Source: Lagopus muta
Taxonomy: Eukaryota > Chordata > Aves > Galliformes > Phasianidae
DNA length: 64,000 bases
Reading direction: 5' to 3'
NCBI RefSeq assembly: GCF_023343835.1
Contig: NC_064435.1
Coordinates: 65,234,134 to 65,298,133, forward strand
Position 1 is the first letter of the stretch, and each line of letters opens with the position of its first letter. The notes below the pieces were generated by a model. It ran no database searches. It was not told the origin of the DNA and was given only the letters and a program-made list of their open reading frames with translations. This document shows positions 26,516 through 41,170 of the stretch, piece by piece. Made by a program: the position numbers and the translations under genes.

Positions 26516-27868
26516 GTTCTAATATAAACTTTTCCTTTTTCACAGGAGGTGTTTTTCTAGTGGTTGTAGTGGAAAATGAATTGGGTACCATAGAACTGTT
26601 TCACAGAAAACATATTTCACGGGGAATAACGAAGCCCACCCTCACAGAAAGCTTTTTGTTTTGGTGGTAAGGACTCGTAATGGACCAGATGATTGTCAGC
26701 ACTGGTTTAACTGCTGCGTCACACATGCAAATTCAGCTGGTTGCTACTGAAAATTATTTTCATTTGGTGGATTGGCTGATAAATTAAGTAATACTCCATA
26801 CTGCTAATAGTGGCTAATATTGCACATTGCCGGTGAAGGTGAGCTCAATACATGTAATTCCAAAATCACTAGATCATAGATGTTTGAAAATCCTGCACAA
26901 ATCAGGGAAAAACACTGTATTTTAATGCAGATCATACTGCCCCGGGAAATAACCTGCTGGATCTTCTGGCAGTGTATACACAGAATTCCTCGTCTTCTGG
27001 GCAAATCTTTCTCCTTTGGTAGCCAACTTTGGAAGATATTGCTACCAATAGAGGGTGGAATTGTGAGATTTATGCAATGGACTCATTACAAGCACAGTGC
27101 TATTTAATGCAGCACTCTCACAGGACCCTTACCTCCTCTAGCCCACAGGCAAGGAGTATTAATTCGTGTGCACAGTCATTTTATTTAACCTTCACTGTTT
27201 CATGCTCAAGGCCTTTCCCTGTCTTATCCATTGCATGACGTTTAAACCCTGCTCTGATGACAGAGCTAATTTCTTCTAGCACTTTCCTCCAGTATAACAG
27301 ATGAATGTTTCACAACTATTCATCAATATGTTTTCACAGCAGGGAGGAAGTAATTTCACCCTCATTTTATGGATGGAGTGTTACCAGACGAAATGGAGAC
27401 TAAGTCAAAAGTAACCACCACTGCTGTCTGTCCAAGCCCAGGCTGCCCACAGCTGGAGCTTGAAACCTCTAAGAACACTTCATGTCAAAAGTGCATCTGC
27501 CAGTGACCTCAGCTTAGATTGGATGGATATTCTGCAAATAACACCAGGCTGTGCAGAAAAGAAGGAAACATGCAGTGAGACTTTGAAAAAGTCATCGTAA
27601 CTGATCTTAGCATTGCATTCACAGTTTACTGTGGAGTCATTTACAGGGCTTAATTATGAGGTCCTCTTGCCTGATTTTTCAGAACACTGGATTAATTCAT
27701 CTTTTAATTCCTCAGCGAGTGGGGAGGTGAACTTACAGAAACATTCTTTTTCTGCTTATTCATTAGTCTCAAATCAAGGACCAACTATGCTTCAGCAAGT
27801 TCCAGTTAATTGTAACTGCTCAAGCTCTCAAGCCCGTGGATGTCAGTGTGGCCACAAAAGTGGCTAAG
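26516..27868. other. Non-coding intergenic stretch
   Basis: No exon or clear transposon was recognised. A CACCCTCATTTTATGGATGG stretch near 27,357 might be another trace of the same ancient retroposon core seen at 26.4 kb, but it is too short to annotate. Confidence 0.35.
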
Positions 27869-28205
27869 TGGATGGGAACTGTTGAATCACAGCCTGAACC
27901 ACTGATTGATCACCTGAGGCAAGGACTGAGTCAGCTATGGGAGCACAGGTGAAGGCAATTCAGCTGTGTTACTGGGAGGGTTGGAGCCCAGCTGCACCTC
28001 TCCTAGACAGCATTTAAGGACTGACTCCTTAGGCCTGAACCTAGAACCTAGAACCTAGGCCAGGATCTCTTTCTGGAGATTCCTTCTCTGTGGGGTCTTT
28101 CCTATGAACCTAGATCTTTGGATAAAGGTGAGTATTCCTTCCATGTTTGTTTCTTTTTCTATTTTCATCATGGTGATCTCTCCAGCTGAAACATCAACTG
28201 TAACA
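27869..28205 (+). mobile_element. Solo LTR of the ERV-L-like family, sense
   Basis: It starts TGGATGGGAACTG and follows the 61,438 LTR through a TGATTGATCACCTGAGG segment, a TGAGTCA site (27,927-27,933), an AGCACAGGTGAA arm (27,942-27,953) with its partially decayed partner, the ATTTAAG core (28,012-28,018), a third stem-loop region (28,062-28,084) and an AAAG|GTGAGT donor after 28,127. A short tandem of CCTAGAA units (about 28,035-28,060) is inserted between core and donor. Flanking CTAAG (27,864-27,868) and CAAAG (28,206-28,210) could be a decayed 5-bp target duplication. No internal sequence follows, so it is a solo LTR. Confidence 0.85.
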
Positions 28206-31200
28206 CAAAGATGTCTTTAGGATGTAGATGAGACACAATGGTGGCAAGCAAGGAAGCCCAAAGACCTATTTGGGTTTGCAGGATCTTTCAATATTTGTGA
28301 TGCAACAGGGCCGGAACCATATGGTATTTTTGAATGATGGCTATTAAAATCAGACAATTAACTCAAGCTATAGCTCAAGTCCTCCTCTTTCATTACTATG
28401 CAGTGTTCTCTATAGATTTCCTGTCCATTTTCAATTATCCTTCCTCAAAAGATTAAGACTTACTTTTCTGTAAGTAGCTGTTGAAGATGAGGTTGCATAG
28501 CTTGAACAGCATGGTGAGGGTCACAGGAGGACATCAAGTCCTGCAGATTATGCTTAGGTAGAAGGATTACTGAATTAAGATGCTGAAGTTCTGAAAAGAA
28601 AACCTACTGGGGAGTAGAGTGGAATCTATGAAGATTGCTGCTTCTCAGATAGTCACTGAATTGACTGCACATAAAACCAAGAACAAAAGCTGGTTCCACA
28701 ATGGAAGAACATAGCTGAAAGAATTGGCTATAAGTGTTTCTTCACTTTGAACTTCTTGAAAATATACAAATACATTTTTTCTAAGTTGAAAAGCTGTTTA
28801 TTCCATTTTGAGAAGTTCAATTTAGGGAAAGTTGTGCACAGAACAAGCCTTTCTTCATTTTTTGTATCTTTCTATGACACATGCTGTCTGCTAAAGTGTA
28901 ACTGCAGAGTGGTTACAGGAGTTTGCAGAACTTGGAGAGGGTATGATGTAGAGTCTACTTCCAGAAGAAAGAGGAGACTGATGAACCAGTTGTCTATCTT
29001 GATTAGGTAAATTCTGTATGTACCCAAAACAAATACAAAACAAACAAACAAAACCCACAACCTTATTTTCTCATTGCACAGCACTATCAGCTGAAAGCAC
29101 TATTAGAAATGACTTTTTGGCTCAACAGTGAAAGGTAGAAGTTACATTTTAGTAGGACAAAGATTATCCCACTTATCCATTTTAAAAGGGAGTTTGAAGT
29201 AGGAAAATTAAAGATGAGACAAAAACAAACAAAATGATACAAACCAACCAAGGAACATAAAAGCTGTGAAAATGGTTTGAAGAAGCTTCTTATTCTTTCA
29301 CTTTTGAGTTATTATGTAAATTCACATTGACTTTTCTCAAGGATAAGATCTTGTACTGGTAAGATACCATTACCATAAAATTTAGCTAATCAGTCTTTCT
29401 TGGAAAATGGGAAGGCTCCGTCAACGACTGTATCTATTGGTGTATGTGGTCTTACATTATAAAGAAACTGTATTTTCAGATGGGGTCTATGCCACTTTCC
29501 TTTTCTTTAAAAGAATTTTGTTCTAAGTTAAGAAAGCTTGTGTTTCACACATGTGTACAGAAAGTTTCTTTTATTAAAGGACTAACAAAAAAGTGGGAAT
29601 AAAATAACATGCTTACAGAAATTCTGTAGACATTTTGTGGGTTTTTCCTCCTAGTTTTATTTACATGTTTATTTCATCACTCTGGGCACAAGCAAGAAGG
29701 ATGTTCAACAGCAATGAATGTGACAGCTATTTGCTACCATGGGAATATAACTGAGAACTTCTGAAAGACTGTTAATACTTAATTTTTATTATGTTATAAT
29801 ATTAAAAAATAGCCTCCTGAGACCTTCAGAGAAAAGCTTTGTTTCGAAATCCAAGTGTCTGAAATTTGCTCTAACTTGTATCTAATCAACACTAGTCCAC
29901 TGAGTAAGTACTTACTATCGCATCTCTTTATAACTCATAACTAATATGGTGCTGAGTTTTATTTTGGTAACTTCCATGAAATAAACCTTGGAGGAGAAAA
30001 AGATACCCTCCTATTTTATGATGGGTATCCACTTTCTCTACACAAATGGATCAAGAAAAATATGAAGGTTATAGTAAGCATGCTTTGCAGTAGAAGTGCT
30101 TATAGGAAAAGAGGATGAAGGCTTGGAAGCGTGCTTGATAGTTTATCAGTCATTGTGTTGACCAGATGAGCTTCTATGGGATTTAAAACTAGTCTTCATG
30201 GTCAGGCTTTTGCACTTTGTCAGTTAGCAAGTAATTACCATATTACTTAAAATGTGTTTTCCCCAGTCAGGGTGTACACATCCAACAAGTGTATTTCAAG
30301 CTTTGACCAAGAATAAATATTTGTAGTTTGAGGAAATGGGGGGAGTGTTCATGTCAGTTTATATAAACATGTAAATTGACTTTAGATAATCCAGAATTAT
30401 TTATCTCCATGTAAAAAGTCCTATGCTGATATAAACATCCTTGATACAAAATTTCTTGTTGCTAATTTTGTAAAGGTTATAAACAGTATGGGAGGACAGT
30501 TAAATCAGAAGATTATTGGCTAGTAATCCATATTAGCTGTCCCAGAGTGAAGATCAAGAGACTTCACCATAAGAAATTGCAAGGTAATTTGTATGTAAAG
30601 TTTCTAGGGTAATTGTTCTTTAGCAGGATACTTTTTATACTCCATACTATTTTAGTCAATACTTCATTAGTTGTACATTTTCTTCTTTAATACGTGTTTC
30701 TGAGCTCAGATATTCTTCTTATTGCTCTTCTCATTGTTAATGCTCACTCCTTTCTTGAATGCTGACCTGTACCTGACCTCATGACCATCTCATAGCAATG
30801 GATTCAACAGAGTAAATATTCATTTTAAAGTATTTCCTTTCATTTGTAATTCCTATTTTCAGGGTTTTTTTGAGAACTTGTATTACAAGGCTGCTATGTA
30901 GATATTAACACTCAACATTCCTTTTCACAGCATTCACTGTTCTAAGTAGCTCTGTCATCTTCATTTTTATTCTCTTCCTCTGTGATAGGAACATGTCCAG
31001 TATCCTTCCTCTCTTCGTATGGAAGTTTTATAGTCCTCTATTATTTATTTCTGAATATGCTTTTTGAGTCATGCTTTTGATAGTGGAATGAGAATTAGAA
31101 AATAGTAAGAGTAAAAATAAACTTCATAAAGCTACTGTAATGTTTTCTGTATTAGTTTTCATCCCTATATTTATTTATCCAATTATTTTTATTTATGAAT

Positions 31201-34189
31201 TTCTTGCCTTTCATGTTCCTAATGTACACAGAGGTGAACTCCCATCTAACTCTTCATAGTAAAATATTTTCCCAGAATTGGCAAGCTAATATAGAACCTA
31301 ATAAGAAAGTGTACCAGATGCTTGATGGCTCTTCCAATGTATCACAGCTACACAGAGTATTTTAAGGTTCCCATCTGGGAACTTGTCAGAAAGATGAGTC
31401 TTAACTCATGTCACTTGTGTAAGTCAATGTGCACGAGAACTTTATCTTAAATATTTGTATGCACAGGCAAATGGGGAGTTCATTCACATCCCATGCTTAT
31501 GGGAATAATTAAACATCTCTCTTGAGATTCAGGTTGCCATTTTGAATACAGGCTTTTCATGACTTGCAAAAACTTTCTTATTGGTATTCTTGGTTAACAC
31601 CTACTGCTTGAGAGCTAAATGGGGCAAGAATCCTGTTGCCTTTGGACCAGTGAGCTTTTTCTGTTCTGCTATTTTAAAATCTGTTGAGGCTGTTGCTTAC
31701 ATTTCTTGCATTCAGCTCAGAAAATTCCTCTTTCCTTGAAGAAACAGGAAGGCATCCCCAGGTACTCCAGCAGGGCAGAAACCTGTTCTACTGGTTTGAA
31801 TTTCCAGGCTTCATCCCTGGACCTGTGCCACTTGACACCAGCCACTAAGGAGTTTGCCTTCTGGTTTTACCTTTCAGCCTAGTTATTTGGACTTCCACTA
31901 AATGGTAAACAGAAATGTGCAGGAACCCTGCAGAGAGGTTGCTTGTCTTTCTCCTTGCACTGTGCAAGGTAGAGAGGGTTAAAGGACTTCATGTCTCCAA
32001 CAGTGTTTTCAGATGGGTCTGTAGTGCAAGCTGGTCCCAGCAACTAGGCTTTTCTCCAAGAGCTCACTGCAGTTCTTCCCTAGGGCAAATGAGGTCAAAC
32101 ATCATCTTTCTCAGAGGCTCTAGAAAGATTTTTATAAACTCTGGGTCCAAACTTGGAGCCACTTTTTTTTTTTTTTTTAATGGGAGAGGTTGTGGTTTTT
32201 TTTTTTTTTTATCCCAGTGAAGTACACAGGGCCTGAACTAAATGCAGGTGCGATGCCTGTAGCATCAGTGCTACCAAAAACTGATCTCTTAATAAGCAGG
32301 AGTGATAGCAAAATCAAACCCACTTGAGCACTTCATGTGGATGGAACACTTCATGTTGGAAAGTAATACAGTTGCAGAATTTTTTAGTAAGGTCAAGGAA
32401 TCTTCCTGAAAGAGCTGTTTCTTTAGTTTGTGGTAATCCTAAACTTCTGGATACCAATACAAACTGCTAGAACTGCAAGTCAGAAGGCGTCAAAATCTGT
32501 ACTGTGACACGTTTCCTCCTTTCTAATTTAGGAAGATAAGGGACCTTTTATCTTCATCGTTAAAAAATACTTATTGGAAGGTTACAAGATATTTTGTGAA
32601 GTTACATACCATTAATATTGTAAGTGTCCCCTGACTGAATGATCTCATTTCCATCAGAAATGAGAATACTGCCCTATGCTAGCTATTGTTTCACTGTACA
32701 AAGGTGCTCCCCAGTGTTATCTGTAGGAAAGCTTTCAGGTTTGGTTTTTCCCCCTTAACCTGCTGAATGCTGTTGAAACAGGGTAAATAACCTGTAGATC
32801 TCTCCTGAGATAAGTAGCAAAGGGAATTTTTGCTCGAGACTTCCATGTTCAAACAGATTGGGCAGCTCCTACTAAACCATTTAATCAAGATTCAGAACTT
32901 GACTGTGCCCTACCTCTCCTTTCAAGCCCCCACATTAAGTTGTGTTAGGCTGCAAGTATTGAAAGTTAATGAGGCTGCAGCTACAGTAAGTCACATATAA
33001 GAATATGGATGGTGCACAGATGGCAGAGGAGAGCAGACAGCTTTCCTGTTAGAGAGAAACACAGAGCACTGAAGCTCAGCTGGGATCTAGAGAAAGAGGG
33101 GGAAATTCCTAGTTCCCAGCAGAATTTATGAGTTTGGCAGATAGACTCAGCCCAAAGCTGCTTGTTCCCAGCTCTGCATTAATAGTGAGGGCTGCCCTTG
33201 CATTCCCACTCCTCCAGCACTGTATTCTGCTGCACTCTGCCCATCCCAGGACTTACCCAGATAATGAAATATGACACTTTGCACCATATACAGGTTTAAT
33301 GTAAATTAGTGTGTTGGCAGAGAGGAAAGCAGGGCTGAGCAGGTAGGATGGCTGATAAGAAACTGTTGGTATTCATCAATTCAGAGAGCAGAGTTACTGA
33401 CTGTGCTTCTTAGCTCTTTGAACTAGACTGAATCTGTGCATCTTCTTTGAAAATTTCCTTGAGATATCACAGGCATCTTTCCCTTCTTTCTGTCCTCATC
33501 ATAATGTGAACTGACTATGTAACAAACACTGCAGCAACAGTTAAAATCTGTGAAGGACCAGTCCCACAAAAATCATGACAGGCAGTAGAACAGATAAACC
33601 CCTAGTGATACACAGCTTGTTTTCATCTCAGTGGTGGGACTGCCATTCATACCCACAACATTATCCACTGTTCTGTTGTATTCTGATTAGTCCATCTTTT
33701 GGGTTTTAGTCAAATCTAGTTTGGAGTACTTTCCTTAATGTGGTCTTACTCCTTCCAAACTCAAGCATGACTGGAAAATAAAAAGCTTGGAATATGATTC
33801 TATGGTGTTAAAAAGGTAACAGATTTGCTTTCATTTTTTACAGCACAATCTCAGCCTTGTGCCCAATAGAAATTTGCAGTCAGATTTCACGACACCAGAA
33901 TTCAACACCAAAAGAAAAAAAATCTATCATTTGTGAAATTCTGGTAAGGGTTACGCTGTTAGAAAGCTCAAGTGAAGCACAGAACAGCTTTAATGTTCAC
34001 TTTAGAGCAGTGCAGCAGCAACAATAGTAATATCAATGTATGGATATAAATTTTTATTCTGACACAAGTAATTATGTTTTATCACCAATAAGTTCCTATG
34101 CTTGCCTTACACGCTGTGGGTTAAATGCAACTGATAATTCTTAAAATGGAGTCAAAGTGTCAACTGAATTTTAAAATGATAAAATAGAT
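28206..34189. other. Long non-coding intergenic stretch
   Basis: About 6 kb without a recognised exon, RNA gene or clear transposon. T runs lie at 32,162-32,178 and 32,196-32,210. All open frames are short and lack family features. Ancient or regulatory elements could be present but are not visible by reading alone. Confidence 0.4.
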
Positions 34190-34375
34190 ATATCATACTA
34201 AAACAGTTTATATTAACTATTAATTAATATTAATATATTAATTATATATTAATATATATTATTTATATTAATTTATATTAATATTAATATATATAATTAA
34301 TATATATTAATACTTAATATATATTAATATATATAATATATTAATAATATAATTATTAATTAATTTATTACACTT
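34190..34375. repeat. AT-only low-complexity tract
   Basis: About 180 bp made almost entirely of A and T in TTAATATATATTAAT-like units, with many short palindromes. It probably arose by microsatellite expansion and decay. Such tracts are DNA-unwinding and fragile. Confidence 0.9.
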
Positions 34376-37300
34376 AAATATAAAATCCTTATATCCAGGT
34401 TGATGATCAGAGCATCTTTGTAGCATCTGTGAAATCACACAGCGAGAAATATGTCCTAACAGGCTTTATAGTTAATAAAGAATGACACAAAATTCCAATC
34501 TCTTATTAATCTGGACTAAGCTGAGAAGAAAAACTTGCTTTAAACCTAGTCTTATAAACAGAAGGTCTAATCCTGATCCTGCTTGCTGAGGAGAGTTAAA
34601 CTACTAACAGTGAACTGCTATGTTTGATCAGAGGCAGAGAACAAAGCTGCCCATTCCTGGGGAGCAGCAACACGGTGCTGGGGAGTGGATTGCTCTGTGC
34701 AGTGAATGTGGAGCATGAAGTACAGGTCATAGGATCGCACACACAATTAATGAGCCAAAATCAACACAGGCAGGGAACATTAGGCTCATTTATTTAATTA
34801 TTCACTACAGGCGAAGTCAGATGTTCATGAAATTTCAGAATCTGGGCAGCATGATTGTGCACTGGATCCGTCCACATTGAAGTCTGCCTCTAGACCAAAC
34901 AAGGGAGTTTCTGATCCAAGCAATGGCCACATCTAAGAACTTTGGATAAAGCAGTATTTAGCTTTTGTCTAGGAGTTACAAGCTGTCTGCGAGGTATAAT
35001 GACTTAAATTGACACATACCAGAAGATCACTAAATTTTCAACAGCTGTATTATGTATCAAAAAGCAATTTTAGAAGTAACATTCACAAGCAAAACATTTT
35101 ACAGTTAAAATCAGATGCATTCAAACACCCAGGAATTCTGCAATAATGTTTTCTGTTTTTTTAAAGAACATTTAAGTCATTAAAACATAACATTCCATCA
35201 ACACTGAAACATTTCATACAGATATCAGTGCTAAATGGAATATCTATCACACCACATGTGACCTTCTTAGAAAGATCAAGGTGTTCTTTTTTATCAGATG
35301 TGTTTTTTGCAAAGTAGATGCTCAGACTTCAGAACCTGTCTGGAAATTGAGCAGCGGTCCATATGGCGGTACTATTTTGCACAAAGGGAGAATACGGTAT
35401 TGTTTATCTTTTGCTTATGAAACTAACTAACAGGCAATCGTCACTGAATTTTAGCATCTATTTTTAAATGAGATGGTGAAATTAGCTGCTGTCTCTTCAT
35501 TAAACGTGAACTCTGGCTGCTGAACTTAATTGACCTTTGCGTGAGTTAAGACAGAACATCAGGGATATCAGACAACAGCTTTTCTATGACAATAGAGAGA
35601 ATAAACCTTACCTAGGAAAAACTGTAATTTAAAAGCAGAAAGAGGAAAAAAAAAAAAAACCTGAAGAAAAAGACTTTATTCCATGTTCCCATTAACACAT
35701 TCAGACACTTAGCACACATTTGGGTATTTCTCAGGCCTGACCTCTCAGCTGGTCAGTGGATTTCAGTGTTTAAGTAGCTAAGCAGCAGCTTGCAGGCTGA
35801 GCACTTTCATACTTCAGGCCACCTGTTGAAATGCCTAAATATAGTTCTAGGAGCTTAATCTCAGGCTTTGATGGCCTTGGCTGTTAGAAACTCTTATTGC
35901 AGATGATTGAAAAGTAGGTGAAGGTTCCTGAGGGTCTGGAAATGAGCATCAAGGCAGCCCTAGCTCTCTTCATGCAGAGAGAAAAAACAAAGCTGAATGC
36001 ATTAACAAAATAATAACATGAGGTTTGGCAGATGGGTGATGCATGAGAAACCACTGTGTTATACCATAGCCCCCTTCACTGATGCCCAGAGGAAGTTTGC
36101 CAATGAAGAACAAACACAGGCTGAGCTCCACTCACTATCAGAGGCTGAATCTCATTTTGGCTATCAAATAATAAAATTGTACCTGTGGCACATAGCTCAA
36201 ATGCGCAAACCCACAGAGCTTCTGAATGCTGGGTATGGCTCTTTGTCTCTCTTTGTAAACACCGATTTGATTTAATACCCTGCCAAGCGGTTGGAGAACA
36301 GATTTTAGTGATTAGAATACATTGGGTAGTATTTCAGATGGAATATTCTAGAGATTCAATTATTATGTAAATGGATGTTTGCATGTGACTGTTTTTGAAA
36401 CAAATTAATTGCAGCAGCATGAGTAGGTCCTTGTGTAAGCAGCTGTAGCATTATTGAGGAGATTCACAGCAGTGTGATTATTCCACTTGTGTTGAAAGGA
36501 CCAGTTTAATCTTAAAAAAAAACCTGCTGTCAGTGGGTCTGCAGTGACATTACATTTGTGTATATACCATGTAAACTGCACTGCTACAGTTTATGTGAAC
36601 ACAGCCCTCACAACAGGTAGCAAGAGAATTAGACTGCCTCATTTTTAAAGAGATGAAATAAAGATTGAGGTTCTTGGCAGGCTTTGTAAGCATAAACAAA
36701 AATACTACTGAAGTACGATCATTTCCAGATCAGAAAGCTAGCACTGTGTATCTGTCACAGAAGCTATAGGACATGTGAAGGAACATCCAACTGGATCCTG
36801 GGCAGAAAAGTGGTATTTTAAAAGAAAATGCAATGGCTGTTGCTGTAATAAATGCACTACTTGCCCAGCCAACGTTCTCAGGGGAACATGGCCAGAGACC
36901 TCACATTCTGGAGAATGTTTTGCCTGAATAACCACTGACAGCACAAGCGTCAGGAGCTATTGCCAGGAAGAACTTTGAGCTTTGTTTGCAACTATTCAGG
37001 TCCAACAGCAGCCACCTGACTGCCCGTGGTGCACCCTCTGTAATGACTGATGCTGCAGTCACCCTCATGCCACATAGCAGGGGAAGAGGCTTTTGAACAG
37101 GATGACATATGCTGCCCTCAGCATGAAGCTCCAGCCACCACAATGTGCATTTGCACACAGCTGCATCTCCACTGAGCATCTCTGCTGCTCTGCTTCCTTC
37201 ATAGCTTGCAAACTGGTTCTACAAAAGCTTTGGTTATATACTCTGGAGATCATTGTAAGTGGAGGCAGTTACTCTTCAGACACACACTGCATCCACAGAT

Positions 37301-39475
37301 AGATACAGGGCTTCTGTACAAATTTTTTTCCTGCTGACTTTCAAATGCTAATGTTTTTCAATCTATCTTAAACAGAAAATAAGAGGATCATGCAGTCAGC
37401 CTGCAGGTTTTTTTTTTTTTTTTTTTTTTTTTCCCAGTTCTTTTTGCCTGTTGGATTTGAATATGTCAAGAGTAGAGGTTTTGGTCCTATTTTTCCTCCA
37501 GTTAATTGATTACCAATTAACTTGAGTTAACTGAATTCAGCACTAAGTGCTGGTCTAGACATGCCACAAATGTTTGTTCCAGGACATTCTGAAGAAAACC
37601 ACAAGTATTTGAGTCCTGGAAGAAAAATCTGTGGAATATCCCGACTAGCATTTGCAATTGTGCTATTAGGTCAAGTTAGCATTGCAATTAATTATTGTGG
37701 GGTAAAGGGTAGGAGAAATGTTAGCACTGAGATTACCTAATAAATTTGGTGTTCCAAATTGCCACTGCCAGAAAATTAATCCTCCCATGCCACTCAGAAT
37801 TAGTCAGTAGATATATGAGAATTCACTGCTCTCAAGGTACAAGGATATAATAACTACGTACATGGTTTGGATAAAATAAACCTAGCTACACAAATATTAG
37901 CAACTTTCTTGTTTGTAATTTCAACATGTTACTTAAAAGACTAACAATGTATTTACATTACATCGTTGCTTAGGTATGTTAATTAACTGAAACTTAACAG
38001 TCATAAACCACCAGGAATGTAATGAAGAAAACTAGTATTTGCTTTACTACCTTTTTCCATACTTTAAAATATTGATGTAAGCTCAATTTTTACATTCTTC
38101 TGTTTTTCCCATTTTTTAAGCCCCCCTTCTTTTTCTTAAGTCTTTGTTCTTCATGTGTGGGAGCAGGCAGCTCTACATCTCAACCTTTTCCAATTAAAGT
38201 AATAATGAAAAACAACACAGCAGTATTTTCTTTGACTGACATCTTCCAGAAATATGTGTTACAATCAAATGATAAGCCAATTCCCCTATGCCCCTATTCA
38301 CAGCACATTTCTGTTCTGATCTGCAGCCTTGGATAACTTCGCTGCCAGCTAAGTGGGATACCTCACAGTATTTGCAGATTGCACCTAACTTTTTATCATC
38401 TGGCACTCAATAGGCAAAGCTCTCAGTTCAGTTCAGCACCAGTCCATGAAACACTATGCCTTTTGTTATGTGAGAAAGCAGTGGCAGATTTCTGGCATTG
38501 GGTAATTCAACAGACCTATAAATTATGGAGTCACATGAAGAACTGGCATTACGTGGCTATCTGGGGAAGGGACTTTTCAGAGTCCCCTTTAAGCACAGTG
38601 CGTGGAGAACCACCGCAACAGCCACAGCTAAGAATTGCTACATCTCCCCTCTAGAACCCCTGCCTCATCTATAAGGTGGAAGCTAGCTGCACAAGCTTCA
38701 TAATCAGAGCATGTGAAGCAACAAGTTTGGGAAGGGAGGCTGCTAGAGACCTCAATTCACATCCAAATTGATCTACAATAGACTAATTCAAACACTGAAA
38801 GCTCATCTACCAGCTTTCTTGTCTCTGTCTCACTCCTATGTGAATGAACAATCCCTGGACTCACAACCCCCCAAAACATGGGGTAACATAACAAACAACA
38901 AGAACATGGTCAAAAGTAAGAGTGAGGTTACTTCACAGTGAAGAGCAAGCTGGGAGCTGAGACAGCCACAAAACAAATGTCTCACCAGTAAAGCATAGCC
39001 CCACAGCAGGGTAGGAAGGAAGACAGAATAGACAGACTTTACTAGCACCTCACTGAATACCAGAATGGGAAAATAACTCAGGGAAATCAAACAGGTAATC
39101 AAGAAAAGCAAGAGGTGTTACTGGAGAAAAATGTAGTTGTGGCTTAGAAAATTAGAAAGAGTTCCCAGCCTGAACTTAAATATTGTCCTGGGGACACAGC
39201 CAGGGCTAGAGGCTCCCAGGTGAGCATGGTCAGGGCCATCAAGTTCCATCAGGGTTCTTGGGAACTTCAGTATGTATCCCTACCTTACAAAGCCATGTTG
39301 TTGAAGAATGGTTTGTTGTAAGATGGTTTGGATGAAGAACATGTGATATCTCCTGAAGTGCAAGGATAATTTTTGGCCTGTAGTTACACCAGCTGTTGAG
39401 GTAATAGAGTTTCTTGTGTGCTAATTTGGAGTAAAGAAAATGCTTCTCTTAGTGTAGTAGTTGCCTTTCTGCAAG
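34376..39475. other. Long non-coding intergenic stretch
   Basis: No exon or clear transposon was recognised. A T25 run lies at 37,408-37,432, in a position that could be the tail of an unrecognised retroposon on the minus strand. Confidence 0.4.
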
Positions 39476-39515
39476 ATCATAGAATCATAGATTGGCTTGG
39501 GTTGGATGAAGATCA
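39476..39515 (-). mobile_element. Very short CR1 3' fragment, antisense
   Basis: It consists of ATCATAGAATCATAGATTGG plus GCTTGGGTTGGA, which is the antisense terminal repeat and the first bases of the CR1 3' UTR. The similarity stops after about 40 bp, so this is an extreme 5' truncation. Confidence 0.7.
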
Positions 39516-40435
39516 AGGTGCTGGGATGGGGTATGTAAGCTGGGCTGATGTTAGAGAGAATCTAGGTGGTTGTTTCAGGAGGGAAGCTCAGAAAACTGGG
39601 TGATTTTACAGGGATTGTGGTGTTCAAGGCTATTGGTTGTTGGTTTGACTTTTTCAACAGTGGGAAAATGATCTGAATGAAAATAATCTACTTTGACAGA
39701 TGGTTGAATAGTTTAGCAGTTTTTCTGTAAAGCCAAACCTATTCGCCTTTGGTGAAAACTGGTTAGGAGTATGTTGCTTACCTTTCAAAGACGTTTCTGA
39801 TTTTATTTGACTGGGTTATGAGAATAGCACCCTGGAAAAGCTGGGCAAGCAAGCTATAGATGTGTGAAAGAGCTGAGTGGGTTCAGGGGCAGAAACAAGT
39901 TCTCTAAAGCTGAAGCTTGTGTTATCAGTATACAGATATTACTGCTGCAGGCAAAAGTGCCTTGGAGATGGAGGTGTCAAGTAACTCATCCATCTTGGAG
40001 GAAGCTAGTATGATTTTTAGAGGTAATGTTCCAGAATTTCACTCACTTGTGTTTTTTTTCTGTTTTGAGAGCGATGTGGCAGAGATAGGTGGGCTTATGC
40101 TTCAGGGAGATCCATAAGCTCCTTCCAGAATCCAGCTTTGACCTTGTCCCCTTCAGTCCTTCATGATGGGGCAGTTAATGTCTGTTAGGGTATCTGGAGT
40201 CCTAACAAGGTTTTGGGCTCCCTCTAAAGTAAAGTGATGTTTATGAAGGAAAGATAAAAGATGCTACTGATTTTTTTTTTTTTTTTCATTCTGGAAACTG
40301 ACTGAAAATTACTATTTGAAAGTATTTTTCAGAGCTGTCACACTTAAATTATGTTTGTAACTTGGGTTATTCCTCTCTTCTTGATTTGTGAGTACTGGTC
40401 TAACTAATGCTCTCTTTGTGGTTCAAGTATATTTG

Positions 40436-40471
40436 GAGTTCTTTCCAACCTTATTGGTTCTATGATTCTTA
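40436..40471 (+). mobile_element. Very short CR1 3' fragment, sense
   Basis: It has GGAGTTCTTTCCAACCTTAT followed by TGGTTCTATGATTCTT, matching the last ~35 bp of CR1. No more upstream CR1 sequence could be recognised. Confidence 0.7.
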
Positions 40472-41170
40472 AAAAAAACTAGAAGTGACATTTTCAAAAA
40501 TGCTCTCACTTTCAAAAAAGAATAGATATGCTTGGCTGATAACATTTTTTAAAGCCTTAATTTTATTGTCTAATTTGCTGCTCTGTTCCTTGAACTTCAC
40601 ATGCAGGCTAAGGTTTGCAAAAGACAAGCATTTCATTTAAAATACAGAGTGATTCTTACACTGTCATGCAATTTATGGTGTACAGACCTTTTAGATAGCC
40701 TTTTCAATATATCAGTGAAGTTGCAAAAACCTTCACATGCTTTCCCTTGAACATCTTTGCTGCTAAGTACTGATGGTAGCTGCTTTTCATTAAAGTGGAA
40801 CTCTGTCAGAAGGCAAAAAGGATCTTTGTACCTCTGGGGATGTTATAATCTTCATTCACATGCAGTTTGTGAGTTTATCTGATCACTGTGCTTCTTGGAA
40901 GAGTTGCATCCACATAAATGCATTTACTGCTTGCGTGTTTGTGTTTGTTTGTTTTTTCTTCAGTGTGATTTCTTTAGCCTGTGCTATACTCTGGATAACA
41001 GGCTCACAGAATGCAAACTCTTACTCTTTCCTCTGGATCTTAGTTTCCTCAGATCTCACTCATTTCACATATGTGAGTCTCTAGCTTACCACTTTATGAG
41101 CCCACATCATTATGAATCAACTATATGAAAAATATGTAGAAAAAACACCAAAAGAACCAAAGCTATAAAA

